Assembly: GCA_016934035.1 (NCBI GenBank)
Contig: JAFGTP010000062.1
Span: 53,456-117,455, forward strand
Direction: 5' to 3'
Length of the DNA stretch: 64,000 nt
DNA from: Fidelibacterota bacterium
Lineage (GTDB): Bacteria; Fidelibacterota; UBA2242; JAFGTP01
Shown: positions 37,146 through 45,621 of the stretch, piece by piece
Position numbering within the stretch: the stretch's first letter is position 1
Layout: each line of letters begins with the position of its first letter
Notes under the pieces: model-generated
The model's database searches: none
What the model saw: the letters and a program-made list of their open reading frames with translations, nothing else
What the model was told of the DNA's origin: nothing
Position numbers and translations under genes: made by a program

Positions 37146-38585
37146 CTATTGTTTATTGATTGCTTTTTTCAATTGAGAAATGGCATTATTGAATTCCAGC
37201 AATGACTGCTGATAGTTCATTTTTGCGGATTTCAGGGCCAGATTTGAATTCAGAACATCCAATTGGGTTGCAGCACCTTCCTTGTACATCAGGTTGGCCA
37301 GCCGCAAGGCTTCCTGGGCTTGTTCAATTGTTTTTCCCTGGGTTTCAACTTTTTTCTCAGCTTCTTTCATCAGAAAATAGGCACTCTCAACTTCCATCTG
37401 AATACCGTCACCGGCTGAATTCAACTGATCATTCATTTCGCCGGTTAGTATTTTGGCCTGTTGGATTTTGGAACTTTTACGAAATCCTTCAAAAAGAGGA
37501 ATACTTAAAGAAATCGAGGTGTTGAAGGATTTGTTAAAATCATCGCCGGTATATTCCAGATCGTTTCTCATTCCCAGGTATTGATAGGTTGTTCCCAGGG
37601 CTACTGTAGGCAGAAAGGATCCTTTTGAAATCGCCAATTGGCGATTGGCAATTTTTTTCTGGTTTTCCAGAATCGCCATTTCAGGACGATTCAGTTTGGC
37701 TATTCTGACAAGCTCTTCAAGGGCCGTTTTCTGCAAGTCGCACTCTTTGTATTCCAGTTTATCGGAAAGCACAATGTCTTTATTGCTTTCGAACCCAAGA
37801 GTTATGTTCAACCTAGAGAAGGCCATTTCCAGATTATTTTCAGCTGAAATTACCGAAGGTTTCAGGTTGGCCACCTCTACTTCAGCCCGCAAGAGGTCCA
37901 GTTTCGACGCTTTACCCGAATCAAAAAACTTTTGGACCAATGCCAGGTTTTCTTCCGCAGAGACCAAGGCTTCACTACTGACTTCCATGGCTGACTTGGC
38001 GAAAAGGGCAAAATAATAGGTTCGGGTCACATTATCCAGCAAGGATTGCGTGACTGCCTCCAGTTGTTTTTCAGCAATCTCCAAACCCAATTTTGAGATT
38101 TTGTAGCCATTGTAGATGGCACCGCCTGTAAAAAGGGGTTGTTGCAACTGAACGCCATAAACCAGTGTATTTTCCAATCCGAAGGCCATTTCAAGGTAAT
38201 CAGGCATCATTTCAACCGATTGGATCATGCCCATTCCCCTGTCCCGGAGTTCCTGATTGTCAAACTGGTCGCCTAGGGCCAGCAGCGCATTTCCTATTTC
38301 CAGATTGGTGGGCGCCAGACTGGGTTTCAAAAAATTCGGAATCACATTTTTTTGCAGATCCCATGCATGATCCAGGGAAGAAAAGGCATTGATTGCAGGA
38401 AACATTCCGCTTCGGGCTTCAACAATCTGAGATTTTGCACGATTAACGCCTTTTTCTGCAATTTTTATCGTCGGGTTGTTTTGCAAAGCAATTTCTTTTG
38501 CTGTTTCAAGGTCCAGAACTAGTGTTTCGGCCTGAATAACACCCACAATAAAAATTAAAAGAAAAATAATTGTTTTACATTTCAT
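37146..38585 (-). CDS. TolC-family outer-membrane efflux channel
   Basis: Outer-membrane channel subunit of 479 residues with signal peptide 1-18 and the repeated helical hairpins of TolC. The N-terminal repeat starts 'LVLDLETAKEIALQNNPTIK' and the second region 'LVRIAKLNRPEMAILENQKK'; both share the 'A...NP.I' / 'NRPE' motif of outer-membrane efflux proteins. The C-terminal helical repeat 'EALRLANLMYKEGAATQLDV' and 'LLEFNNAISQLKKAI' is also typical. First structural gene of the operon, 20 bp after the tetR stop. Confidence 0.95.
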   Translation of the reverse strand: MKCKTIIFLLIFIVGVIQAETLVLDLETAKEIALQNNPTIKIAEKGVNRAKSQIVEARSGMFPAINAFSSLDHAWDLQKNVIPNFLKPSLAPTNLEIGNALLALGDQFDNQELRDRGMGMIQSVEMMPDYLEMAFGLENTLVYGVQLQQPLFTGGAIYNGYKISKLGLEIAEKQLEAVTQSLLDNVTRTYYFALFAKSAMEVSSEALVSAEENLALVQKFFDSGKASKLDLLRAEVEVANLKPSVISAENNLEMAFSRLNITLGFESNKDIVLSDKLEYKECDLQKTALEELVRIAKLNRPEMAILENQKKIANRQLAISKGSFLPTVALGTTYQYLGMRNDLEYTGDDFNKSFNTSISLSIPLFEGFRKSSKIQQAKILTGEMNDQLNSAGDGIQMEVESAYFLMKEAEKKVETQGKTIEQAQEALRLANLMYKEGAATQLDVLNSNLALKSAKMNYQQSLLEFNNAISQLKKAINKQ

Positions 38586-38605
38586 AAAAACAGTCTCCTC
38601 TATTT

Positions 38606-39196
38606 TTAGTTATTTTTTGAACTTCTCATTAAAGTATCTATCAAAATCTTGATTTTTTCCTGATTGATTGTTTCTTCACCAAAATGATGGCTTCTTCGAA
38701 TGTAAATATTGGCAGCGCCATATAATAAAAATATAAAAGCTTCAGCGTTCAGATCAGTTCTCAGTTCACCATTTTCTTTTGCTTTTTCAATAATTTCGTA
38801 TAATAAATTTGTCTGCGATTTAATTTCTTGATTCAGATCATATTTCATCAAATATTTCATTCCATCTGTCGTCAACCACCCGGAAAACCTCCGGACTTCT
38901 TCATTTTCCTGCATAAAACTGAATTTAATCCAAACCAATTCTTTCAGTTTTTCTTCGATGGGCATTTTTTTATCACGAATCTGTAACAATTTTTGCCTGC
39001 TGAAATTATTGCCAAATTCTACGATTGATTGAAAGAGTTCATCTTTGTTCTGATAATAATAATACAGCGCAGGTTTTGTGATGCCAACCTCTTCGGCGAT
39101 TCTTCGCATGGATGTATTTTCGTAACCAAGTTCGGGAAACAATTTTATTGCCGCATACATGATTTTTGATTTAGTGTCAGTTTTTATTTCCATCAT
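38606..39196 (-). CDS. TetR/AcrR-family repressor of the efflux operon
   Basis: Regulator of 196 residues with a TetR helix-turn-helix at about 10-55 ('NTSMRRIAEEVGITKPALYY' then 'YYQNKDELFQSIV') and an all-helical ligand-binding domain. Two adjacent ATG codons are available (39196 and 39193); AGGA sits better spaced for the second. It is the first gene of the tetR-tolC-adaptor-permease operon, and two near-palindromic sites upstream are obvious operators, so autorepression relieved by a pump substrate is the expected circuit. Confidence 0.93.
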   Translation of the reverse strand: MMEIKTDTKSKIMYAAIKLFPELGYENTSMRRIAEEVGITKPALYYYYQNKDELFQSIVEFGNNFSRQKLLQIRDKKMPIEEKLKELVWIKFSFMQENEEVRRFSGWLTTDGMKYLMKYDLNQEIKSQTNLLYEIIEKAKENGELRTDLNAEAFIFLLYGAANIYIRRSHHFGEETINQEKIKILIDTLMRSSKNN

Positions 39197-39213
39197 ATTC
39201 CTATTTTTTTTAT

Positions 39214-39285
39214 TTTTACTTACCGGTCAGTAAAATTAAACAAGTATTTTTCAAAAGTCAACAATTTACTGACCGGTAAGTAAAA
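39214..39285. promoter_or_regulatory. Paired palindromic TetR operators
   Basis: Two near-palindromes built on ACTTACCGGTCAGT lie at 39214-39235 and, in inverted orientation, at 39265-39285, flanked by TTTTA/TAAAA. Their centres (the CCGGT cores) are about 50 bp apart. Position directly upstream of the tetR start makes them strong operator candidates; TACCGGTCAGTA-like sequences resemble sites of AcrR-type repressors. Confidence 0.85.
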
Positions 39286-39505
39286 AAACTTTAATGAATA
39301 TACTTAGTGTCCCAAAATGATGAAAAGGTTGTCATTTTTTTTATAAAAAATTTCCCCATATTCCAAGAACGATAATCATTCCGGAATATTTTAATTAACC
39401 GAAAAAAATTTTAGACAATTTTGTCCCTCGAGTTATTTTCCTCTTTCCCGACTCGTTTATTTGTGCGACTTAGGACACCGAAAATCTGCTATTTTTTTAG
39501 AACAA
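39286..39505. other. AT-rich intergenic spacer
   Basis: With the operators, this makes about 360 bp between tetR and the terminator of the signalling operon. I see no coding region or RNA gene in it. The plus-strand reading frame from 39421 crosses the terminator and looks like chance. Confidence 0.4.
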
Positions 39506-39533
39506 AAAAAAGCAGGAACCTGTCCTGCTTTTT
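39506..39533 (-). terminator. Terminator of the eight-gene signalling operon
   Basis: AAAAAGCAGGA and TCCTGCTTTTT form a strong stem with a short loop (ACCTG region), followed on the minus strand by a run of T. It lies 25 bp beyond the stop of the sigma54 activator gene. Confidence 0.9.
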
Positions 39534-39557
39534 AGTTGATCTATGCATGAGAAAGAC

Positions 39558-40925
39558 CTATAAAGGGACTTCAAGACCTTCGTCTTTGTATTGGTTCAGT
39601 TTGTTTCGAAGTGTCCGAACACTGATATCCAAAATTTCCGCAGCTTTTGTTCGATTGTTCCCTGTATTTTTGAGGGTTTTGAAAATCATTCTTTTTTCCA
39701 TTTCTGCGATGGTCATCAGAGCCATATCATCCACATTCATGGAATCATTTTTCATCATTTCCGGTTCCATTGAAAAATGTTCAAGACGTAAAATTTCTTC
39801 TTTTCCAGAGTACAAAATCGCCCGTTCAACAAGGTTTTCCAGTTGCCTGATATTACCAGGCCATTGCCGCGATACCATAAACTCCAATGTTTCCTTTTCT
39901 AAATCTTTGTGGTCAAATTGATATTTTTCTTTGAATTTATTGATGAAGTGGATGACCAAAACCGGAATGTCTTCAGGCCGGCTTCTCAGACTTGGCACTT
40001 TGATTGGAAATACATTGAGTCGAAAATAGAGGTCTGAGCGAAATTTTTTTTCATCGATTGTTTTTTGAATGTCCCGGTTTGATGTGGCGATGACACGAAC
40101 ATTGATAGGTATTTCCTTGGCACTACCCACTCTTGTAATAACATCTTCCTGCAGAACCCTGAGTAATTTTGCCTGCATAGAGACCGGCATTTCGGTTATT
40201 TCATCCAGTAAAAGAGTCCCTCCGTCTGCTTCTTCAAAAAGTCCCTTATAGGTTTTGATAGCGTTGGTAAAAGCACCCTTTTCATGGCCAAATAAAGTAC
40301 TTTCAAATAGAGTTTCCGGTATTGCCGGGCAGTTAACTTTGATAAAAGGCTGGTTCCTGCGATTGCTATTATCATGAATAGCCTGGGCAATCAGTTCCTT
40401 GCCGGTTCCGCTTTCACCCTGTATAAAAACCGGTGCATCACTATCGGCAACAATATCAATTTGATTGAAGATCATCTGCATACCGGGTGATGTTCCGACC
40501 AGTTTATTATATTTTTTATCAAAGGAAAGTTTCTGTTTCAGTTTTTGATTTTCCTCTTTAAGTCCCTTGTATTCCATGAATTTGTCAACGCGGGATTTGA
40601 TATGAGAAATTGAAAAGGGTTTGGTTATAAAATCATAGGCTCCGTTTTGCAATGCTTCAACAGCAGTTTTAATGGTGCCATAGGCCGTTATGATCAGAAA
40701 ACCAAGGTTGTCTTTCATTTTTCTGGCCTGGTCCATCAATTCCAGCCCGGACATTCCTTCCATCATCAAATCTGTGATGACCAGGTCAAAATCTCGTTTT
40801 TTGATCAATTTCAAAGCTGATTCACCACTCTCACAAACTTTGACGTCATATTTTTCTTCGTTGAATGCTTCCTGCATAATGGCACGGATGCTATAATCAT
40901 CATCTACAACCAGCAGTTGTATCAT
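39558..40925 (-). CDS. Sigma54-dependent response regulator (NtrC type)
   Basis: Transcription activator of 455 residues: receiver (phospho-acceptor D52 in 'LVITDLMMEG', K in 'DFITKPF'), AAA+ central domain (Walker A 'GESGTGKE' at 170-177, Walker B 'LLLDE' at 238-242) and a C-terminal Fis-type helix-turn-helix ('NRTKAAEILDISVRTLRNKL'). The sigma54-contact loop reads GAFTNA (217-222) rather than GAFTGA; the final Gly-to-Asn change is unusual but seen in some family members as far as I recall. It is the last gene of the operon with CheY, CheZ, FapA-like and HDOD genes. It would be the only clear DNA-binding output of that set, and its targets are not visible here. Confidence 0.95.
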   Translation of the reverse strand: MIQLLVVDDDYSIRAIMQEAFNEEKYDVKVCESGESALKLIKKRDFDLVITDLMMEGMSGLELMDQARKMKDNLGFLIITAYGTIKTAVEALQNGAYDFITKPFSISHIKSRVDKFMEYKGLKEENQKLKQKLSFDKKYNKLVGTSPGMQMIFNQIDIVADSDAPVFIQGESGTGKELIAQAIHDNSNRRNQPFIKVNCPAIPETLFESTLFGHEKGAFTNAIKTYKGLFEEADGGTLLLDEITEMPVSMQAKLLRVLQEDVITRVGSAKEIPINVRVIATSNRDIQKTIDEKKFRSDLYFRLNVFPIKVPSLRSRPEDIPVLVIHFINKFKEKYQFDHKDLEKETLEFMVSRQWPGNIRQLENLVERAILYSGKEEILRLEHFSMEPEMMKNDSMNVDDMALMTIAEMEKRMIFKTLKNTGNNRTKAAEILDISVRTLRNKLNQYKDEGLEVPL

Positions 40926-40952
40926 CTTTTTCCTCCTTTTTAAAGTCCCCTC

Positions 40953-41531
40953 TTAAAATACTTCATCTTCAGTTGAAAGGTCGAAATTTTCCTGATTTTT
41001 TTTGTATGAATCCACGGCCCTCTCTTTGGGGGAAGTCTGTGAGTTTTCATTATACTTAAAAAACATTGGAGTTAATTTCTTAATCTTGCTCTTCAGTTCC
41101 TGGTTTTCATTTTTTAACTGGGCAACATATTTTTTTAACAACAAATTTTCGGCATTGATCTGAATGTTCTGTTCAGCTTTATCCAGAACAGCAAATAATT
41201 GTGATAATCTAAAGGGTTTGATTAAATAATCAAACACTCTTGAACGCAGGGCCTCAACAACATTTCGAATATCAGGATATCCGGTCATCAGGATAACAAC
41301 AATATTTTGGTCAAGTTTGATGATTTCCTGACTCAGTTCCAATCCATCCATTCCCTGAAGTTTAATATCGATTAAGGCATATCGATATCTTCCTCCCTGA
41401 AAATTTTTCAACGCTTCTTCCGCACTTTCATAGGCATCAACTTTAAAACCTTTTTCTGCTATGCCGATTTTCAGGACTTCCAGGATGGAACGGTCATCAT
41501 CAACTACCAGGATTTCAAATATTTTATTCAT
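40953..41531 (-). CDS. Receiver protein with coiled-coil C-terminus
   Basis: Response regulator of 192 residues. The receiver domain occupies 1-122 (acidic 'VVDDDRS', phospho-acceptor D55 in 'ALIDIKLQG', Thr in 'VILMTGYPD', Lys in 'YLIKPFRL'). It is followed by a coiled-coil segment ('AENLLLKKYVAQLKNENQEL') and a polar, probably disordered tail ending 'FDLSTEDEVF'. There is no enzymatic or DNA-binding output, so it probably works by protein contacts. It lies 2 bp after the REC-GAF gene and 27 bp before the sigma54 activator in the same operon. Confidence 0.88.
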   Translation of the reverse strand: MNKIFEILVVDDDRSILEVLKIGIAEKGFKVDAYESAEEALKNFQGGRYRYALIDIKLQGMDGLELSQEIIKLDQNIVVILMTGYPDIRNVVEALRSRVFDYLIKPFRLSQLFAVLDKAEQNIQINAENLLLKKYVAQLKNENQELKSKIKKLTPMFFKYNENSQTSPKERAVDSYKKNQENFDLSTEDEVF

Positions 41532-41533
41532 GG

Positions 41534-42898
41534 TTAATCTTCTAGTGTGTTTAAATTAGCAAACATCTTTTCACCCAGTTTTTCCAAAAGGATTTCCGGA
41601 GTCCCTTTTTCATAGGGATAGGAAAGAGATACATATTGCAGGAAATAGGCCGTGTTTCCATCGACATCGCTGATCACATTTTCAAAATTACTTTTAATGT
41701 TGGACAAGACCATTTCACAACTGGCCGGGTTGCTGTCAGGCACAATCAATAAAAAGGAATCAAAGGTTTGCCAGTAAACAACCACCTTCTCTTCAATTTT
41801 GGCTGTGATGATATGATTAAACTGGGCAGTAATTTCTGTGATGCCTTTATGGGACGGAACCGTTTTTTTTCTGACGATACGTCCTTTGGCAAAAGAAACT
41901 GAGCCGTTTCTCTTGTCTGCATTGAATATATACTGTTCCATGGCACTTTCAACAACCGGATGTACTTTTTTTATTTTATCAGAATCATCACTTTTTGTTG
42001 CATATTTTTTTTGAAAAATGGGTGCTGCCTGCGTTGCGATAATATTGATCAATTTCAATTCATCTTCCAATTGTAAGGACTCTTCTGAATGTGAGAAAAC
42101 CGCAATAAATCCGAGAACTTTACTGTGAAATGTTATCGGTGTCAGTATGAAATAATCAATCCCGTCGCTTATCTCGACAACTTGACCGTCAACTACAATA
42201 TTTCCCTGAATATTTTCAATGATGGTAGAATGAATGTCACTGATTTCATATTCATTGATTGTAGAATCGTCGGTCAGCCGGCATTTTTCAATAAAACTGG
42301 CATCCAGTCCGTGGTGCTTTTTTATTTGAAATTCATTATTTTCTTTGATAAAAATGGCAGATTTGGATATGTTCAACCCTTCGGTGATGGTATCAATGAT
42401 CATTTCCTGGACCAGGGAAAAGTCTGTAATTTGATATAATATTGATGAAATATCATAGAGGGTTGTAATGTAAGAGAGCATCTGTTGAATTTTCTGATTG
42501 AGAATCCGGTTCTCCCGCTTCAAAAGGATTTGCTCAACCGCTCTTTCGATACCGATCTTGATTTCCTTAAATTTAAAAGGTTTTCGAATATAATCATAGA
42601 CGCCGTGCTGTATGGCTTCAATCACGGAATCCACTGTTGCAAATCCCGTTATGATGAAGGTCAGGGTTTCGGGGCTGTATTGTTTGACTGTCTTGGCGAT
42701 ATCCATGCCGGATACTTCAGGCATTTTTAAATCTGTTACGACAATATCAAATTTTTCTTTTTTTATTTTTTCAACAGCAACTTTTGAATCTGTTAATCCC
42801 TGAACATTGTAACCAAATTGTTCCAGGAAAAACAGGAATTCATCTACAATCATTTCTTCATCATCAACAATTAGAATACTGATTTTTTCTTTGCTCAT
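41534..42898 (-). CDS. REC-GAF protein with degenerate GGDEF-like C-terminus
   Basis: Signalling protein of 454 residues. Receiver domain 1-122 ('ILIVDDEEMIVDEF', phospho-acceptor in 'IVVTDLKMPE', Lys in 'YIRKPFKF'); a helical linker; a GAF domain at about 150-310 ('LVQEMIIDTITEGLNISKSA', 'LTPITFHSKVLGFIAVF'); and about 140 residues that end 'FLQYVSLSYPYEKGTPEILL' then 'EKLGEKMF'. That ending resembles the last strand and helix of GGDEF domains, but no GGDEF active-site motif is seen, so if the homology is real the domain is catalytically dead. Spacing of 3 bp to the FapA-like gene and 2 bp to the next REC gene places it inside the operon. Confidence 0.85.
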   Translation of the reverse strand: MSKEKISILIVDDEEMIVDEFLFFLEQFGYNVQGLTDSKVAVEKIKKEKFDIVVTDLKMPEVSGMDIAKTVKQYSPETLTFIITGFATVDSVIEAIQHGVYDYIRKPFKFKEIKIGIERAVEQILLKRENRILNQKIQQMLSYITTLYDISSILYQITDFSLVQEMIIDTITEGLNISKSAIFIKENNEFQIKKHHGLDASFIEKCRLTDDSTINEYEISDIHSTIIENIQGNIVVDGQVVEISDGIDYFILTPITFHSKVLGFIAVFSHSEESLQLEDELKLINIIATQAAPIFQKKYATKSDDSDKIKKVHPVVESAMEQYIFNADKRNGSVSFAKGRIVRKKTVPSHKGITEITAQFNHIITAKIEEKVVVYWQTFDSFLLIVPDSNPASCEMVLSNIKSNFENVISDVDGNTAYFLQYVSLSYPYEKGTPEILLEKLGEKMFANLNTLED

Positions 42899-42901
42899 AA
42901 T

Positions 42902-44305
42902 TTATCCCTCTTCACTTTTTAGATCATCAATAATAATGTTATCCAGATCCTGGAAAATCATCACTTTTTCGTAGAGTTTGTCAATATAAAACTCGTTTGC
43001 GCCGGTATACAGCAGGACACCTTTATGCAATTTATCTGTAATTATGATTTTGTGTTTGCTGCCAATATCACCGGACTTCTGGGACATTTCCCTTTTTCTG
43101 ACGTCAATTTCCGCCAATTTTGCGTTGATATAATTTAATTCTTTGGAAATTGAATCCAATTCATCTTGCTTTTCCTGCGATAATTTTCCAACCCGTTCAA
43201 GTAATAATTTTAGAAATCGTTCTTTTTTGGAAATCAGTTCGTAGCGCATGAATAATTCATCTTCTGCATGGATTATTTTGTTCAATTCATTGACATTATC
43301 TTCATTTTTATTGAGCCCGATTCCCAGGGTTGTGCTGATATTTCTCGGGGAACCCGCCTCTTTTGCAATGATCCCTTTTTCACCGAAGATTTTTCCGCCG
43401 CGAATTAGGCCTTCATTTTCCGCCACTTTGACCATTCCCCCGGAATATACATCGCTGTTGATGATGTAATGCTCAACTATGACATCCTTGCCGGATTTGA
43501 CTTCGGTATCCTGTATAAATCCGCACCTTACATTTCGACCGGCTAAAATTTTGGCCCGTCCCTTTCCTAAAACTCCCATTTTAATGATAACATCGCCATT
43601 TTTTGAGCGTATATTGGCTGCTTCGGCATCTCCTTCAACGATAATTGTATCCGTGGCTTCAACACGAAATCCCGAGCGGACATCTCCTTGGATAATAACT
43701 TTGCCATCATAATTAATATTGCCTGTATTAAAAGAGACGTCACCTTCAATTCGATAGACGTTGGATATCTCTATTTTACCATCGCAAAAATTTAATAAAC
43801 CAGAGACCGTGGCAACAAGAGTCAGTCCGTCTTCACTGATTTTTACATTTTCACCAATCGGTAAGGAAATATCTCTGCCCGCTGAAGCCACTGTTTCGCC
43901 GGTGACTGTCTTTCCATCTCGTCCCTGAGTTCCGGGCAATTTGGAAACAATTTCATCCCCTTCCCTGACTTCACAAAAACTTCGGGCATGTTTATAGTCC
44001 GCCAGTCCCGTTTCATCAAAAACAACTTTCTCAGAGTTATTAAAATCTTCCAGATGCCAGATGAGCTGCGCATTTTTTCCTTTTACTGGCATAGTCCCGG
44101 AAGCAATTTTAGCATTGGCTATGTTTTTTTTATTTTTCACAATATCATTAATCATAGCCTCATCAATACCAAACACAACTCCATTTTCTGCCAGGGTTTC
44201 ATTAATTTCTACCTTTTCAGGATAAGCACTGGGCTTTGCATCAATGGTGATAAAGGCAGCCAGTTTATCGTCACTAAGTTTTATATTTATACTTTTTTTA
44301 TTCAT
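42902..44305 (-). CDS. FapA-family (DUF342) polymer-like protein
   Basis: Cytoplasmic protein of 467 residues with the FapA layout: an N-terminal alpha/beta part ('NETLAENGVVFGIDEAMIND'), a right-handed beta-helix-like region rich in 'V.I.GDV..G..V.A...I.V.G.' turns ('GKVIIQGDVRSGFRVEATDT', 'IKMGVLGKGRAKILAGRNVR'), a coiled-coil stretch ('LLLERVGKLSQEKQDELDSI') and a short beta tail. In Vibrio, FapA is reported to help polar flagellar assembly with the MinD-like HubP/FlhG machinery, but many homologues have no known role. Here it is embedded with CheZ, CheY and receiver proteins, which suggests a role in spatial organisation of a signalling or motility machine. Confidence 0.88.
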   Translation of the reverse strand: MNKKSINIKLSDDKLAAFITIDAKPSAYPEKVEINETLAENGVVFGIDEAMINDIVKNKKNIANAKIASGTMPVKGKNAQLIWHLEDFNNSEKVVFDETGLADYKHARSFCEVREGDEIVSKLPGTQGRDGKTVTGETVASAGRDISLPIGENVKISEDGLTLVATVSGLLNFCDGKIEISNVYRIEGDVSFNTGNINYDGKVIIQGDVRSGFRVEATDTIIVEGDAEAANIRSKNGDVIIKMGVLGKGRAKILAGRNVRCGFIQDTEVKSGKDVIVEHYIINSDVYSGGMVKVAENEGLIRGGKIFGEKGIIAKEAGSPRNISTTLGIGLNKNEDNVNELNKIIHAEDELFMRYELISKKERFLKLLLERVGKLSQEKQDELDSISKELNYINAKLAEIDVRKREMSQKSGDIGSKHKIIITDKLHKGVLLYTGANEFYIDKLYEKVMIFQDLDNIIIDDLKSEEG

Positions 44306-44316
44306 AGATTTGAAAA

Positions 44317-44580
44317 TCAGTAATCAAAGCGAATTTCAGTCGACCTGCCACAAATGCAATGGTGGATAACACCAACAATTTCATCATTTTCAATAATTGG
44401 TTCAATTTTATGGCTATCTTCCACTTCTTTTTTATTGGAATGGGCAAAATTTGTTTCCCCCCCAACGGGAACCGGCTTTGAATAATTTATTGCCTTTTCT
44501 TTGATAATGTTTTTGATAATCACCCTTCCCCCGGCTCGAAAAAATCCGGTATTTTCAATATTTTTTATTATTCTGTCCAT
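44317..44580 (-). CDS. Small conserved-looking protein in chemotaxis-like operon
   Basis: Protein of 87 residues that I do not recognise. The N-terminus 'FFRAGGRVIIKNIIKEKAIN' is basic and amphipathic, the middle is polar, and the C-terminus is beta-like with 'IIENDEIVGVIHHCICGRST' followed by 'EIRFDY'. The C-x-C motif preceded by two His might bind a metal or a thiol partner. It sits 9 bp after cheZ and 11 bp before the FapA-like gene, so it is cotranscribed. Small proteins with a similar 'CxCG...I.F.Y' ending seem to accompany such genes in other bacteria, but I cannot confirm this without a search. Confidence 0.7.
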   Translation of the reverse strand: MDRIIKNIENTGFFRAGGRVIIKNIIKEKAINYSKPVPVGGETNFAHSNKKEVEDSHKIEPIIENDEIVGVIHHCICGRSTEIRFDY

Positions 44581-44589
44581 GGCATAAAT

Positions 44590-45213
44590 TTAGCCGAATA
44601 ATGCATCAATATCATCCTGGGAAAAATTTTGGTTTTCGCGAATCACATCTTCAGTCTCTTTGTGAAATTCCTCTGAATCTTTATTTGCCTGATCGGGATC
44701 AGGTCCAAGGTGTAATTCGTGCATTATTCTCTCACCGACTTTGGTTTTCACTTTTATCATCTCAGAATTTTTAGAAAGTTCAACAAACTTTTTATTGATT
44801 GCTTCAAGAATACGGTTTGCATGTTCAAGTTTTTGGGATGTAATATCCTGAAACTGAAGGGCAAAGGTTATATCCATAACATCGTTTTTAATGGTTTCAA
44901 CAATCTCATTGTCACTTTCGGATAAATTGGAAATTTTATCCAGACCGATATTTATGGATTCCAGTTTATCCATAATTTCATGGGTCGCCATTTCTGTTGC
45001 ATGAGAAACATCATTCAGACGTTTAGCTGCATCAGGTAATTTCCCTGAGGAATCGGTAAAGGACCTTTGAATTTCTGACATCAGCGGCATAACGTCTTGG
45101 ATAAATTTAAAGAGATCACCCAGAAAAGGGATCACTTCGTCACCGATTCTAAGGAAATCCTGCATTTCAGCAATTTTTTCAAAAATTTCACCAACACCAT
45201 TATCATTACTCAT
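44590..45213 (-). CDS. cheZ: CheZ-family phosphatase of CheY
   Basis: Predicted protein phosphatase that dephosphorylates CheY-P. It is 207 residues long, close to enterobacterial CheZ, and mostly helical. The catalytic segment 'ALQFQDITSQKLEH' holds D123 and Q127 in the D-x3-Q arrangement known from CheZ. The C-terminal peptide 'FSQDDIDALFG' looks like the CheY-binding peptide found at the end of CheZ and the start of FliM. It follows cheY by 17 bp. CheZ is best known from Proteobacteria; its presence here with a cognate CheY but without CheA, CheW or receptors nearby is notable. Confidence 0.9.
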   Translation of the reverse strand: MSNDNGVGEIFEKIAEMQDFLRIGDEVIPFLGDLFKFIQDVMPLMSEIQRSFTDSSGKLPDAAKRLNDVSHATEMATHEIMDKLESINIGLDKISNLSESDNEIVETIKNDVMDITFALQFQDITSQKLEHANRILEAINKKFVELSKNSEMIKVKTKVGERIMHELHLGPDPDQANKDSEEFHKETEDVIRENQNFSQDDIDALFG

Positions 45214-45230
45214 TTTGATCTCCTATCAGT

Positions 45231-45605
45231 TTATTTGGCCAGGGCTTTCTGAATTTTACCCTTTAATATTTCCGGTGTAAATGGCTTAACGACATAACCG
45301 GCGACACCTAATTTTACAGCAGTGATAACATCTTCTTTCATACCCCGGGTTGTAATCATGATAATCGGAATATCTTTATATTTATCATTGCTTTTCAGTT
45401 CTTCCACCAATTGTTTTCCATTCATTTCCGGCATATTCCAATCTGACAGAATCAGTCCGACGTCTTCACCTTCAAGTTTATCCAGAGCATCAACGCCGTT
45501 TTCAGCTTCGATAAATTCTGTAAAACCAATTTTCTGTAAGGAATTTTTAATAATTCGACGCATGGTTGGTGAGTCATCAACAAAAAGAACCTTATTGTCT
45601 ATCAT
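45231..45605 (-). CDS. cheY: CheY-type response regulator
   Basis: Single receiver domain of 124 residues, highly CheY-like: acidic pair D10/D11 ('FVDDSPTMRRIIK'), phospho-acceptor D55 in 'LILSDWNMPEMNG', Thr85 region 'IIMITTRGM', and K107 in 'YVVKPFTPE'. The 'SDWNMP' signature is typical of true CheY proteins. Its partner phosphatase cheZ begins 17 bp downstream and the HDOD gene ends 16 bp upstream, all in one operon. The kinase must be encoded elsewhere. Confidence 0.92.
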   Translation of the reverse strand: MIDNKVLFVDDSPTMRRIIKNSLQKIGFTEFIEAENGVDALDKLEGEDVGLILSDWNMPEMNGKQLVEELKSNDKYKDIPIIMITTRGMKEDVITAVKLGVAGYVVKPFTPEILKGKIQKALAK

Positions 45606-45621
45606 TTTTTAAGTTCCCCTT

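Noticed and set aside
39421..39921. 166-residue plus-strand open frame
   Set aside because: It runs through a strong terminator and then antisense to the sigma54 activator; composition is not protein-like.
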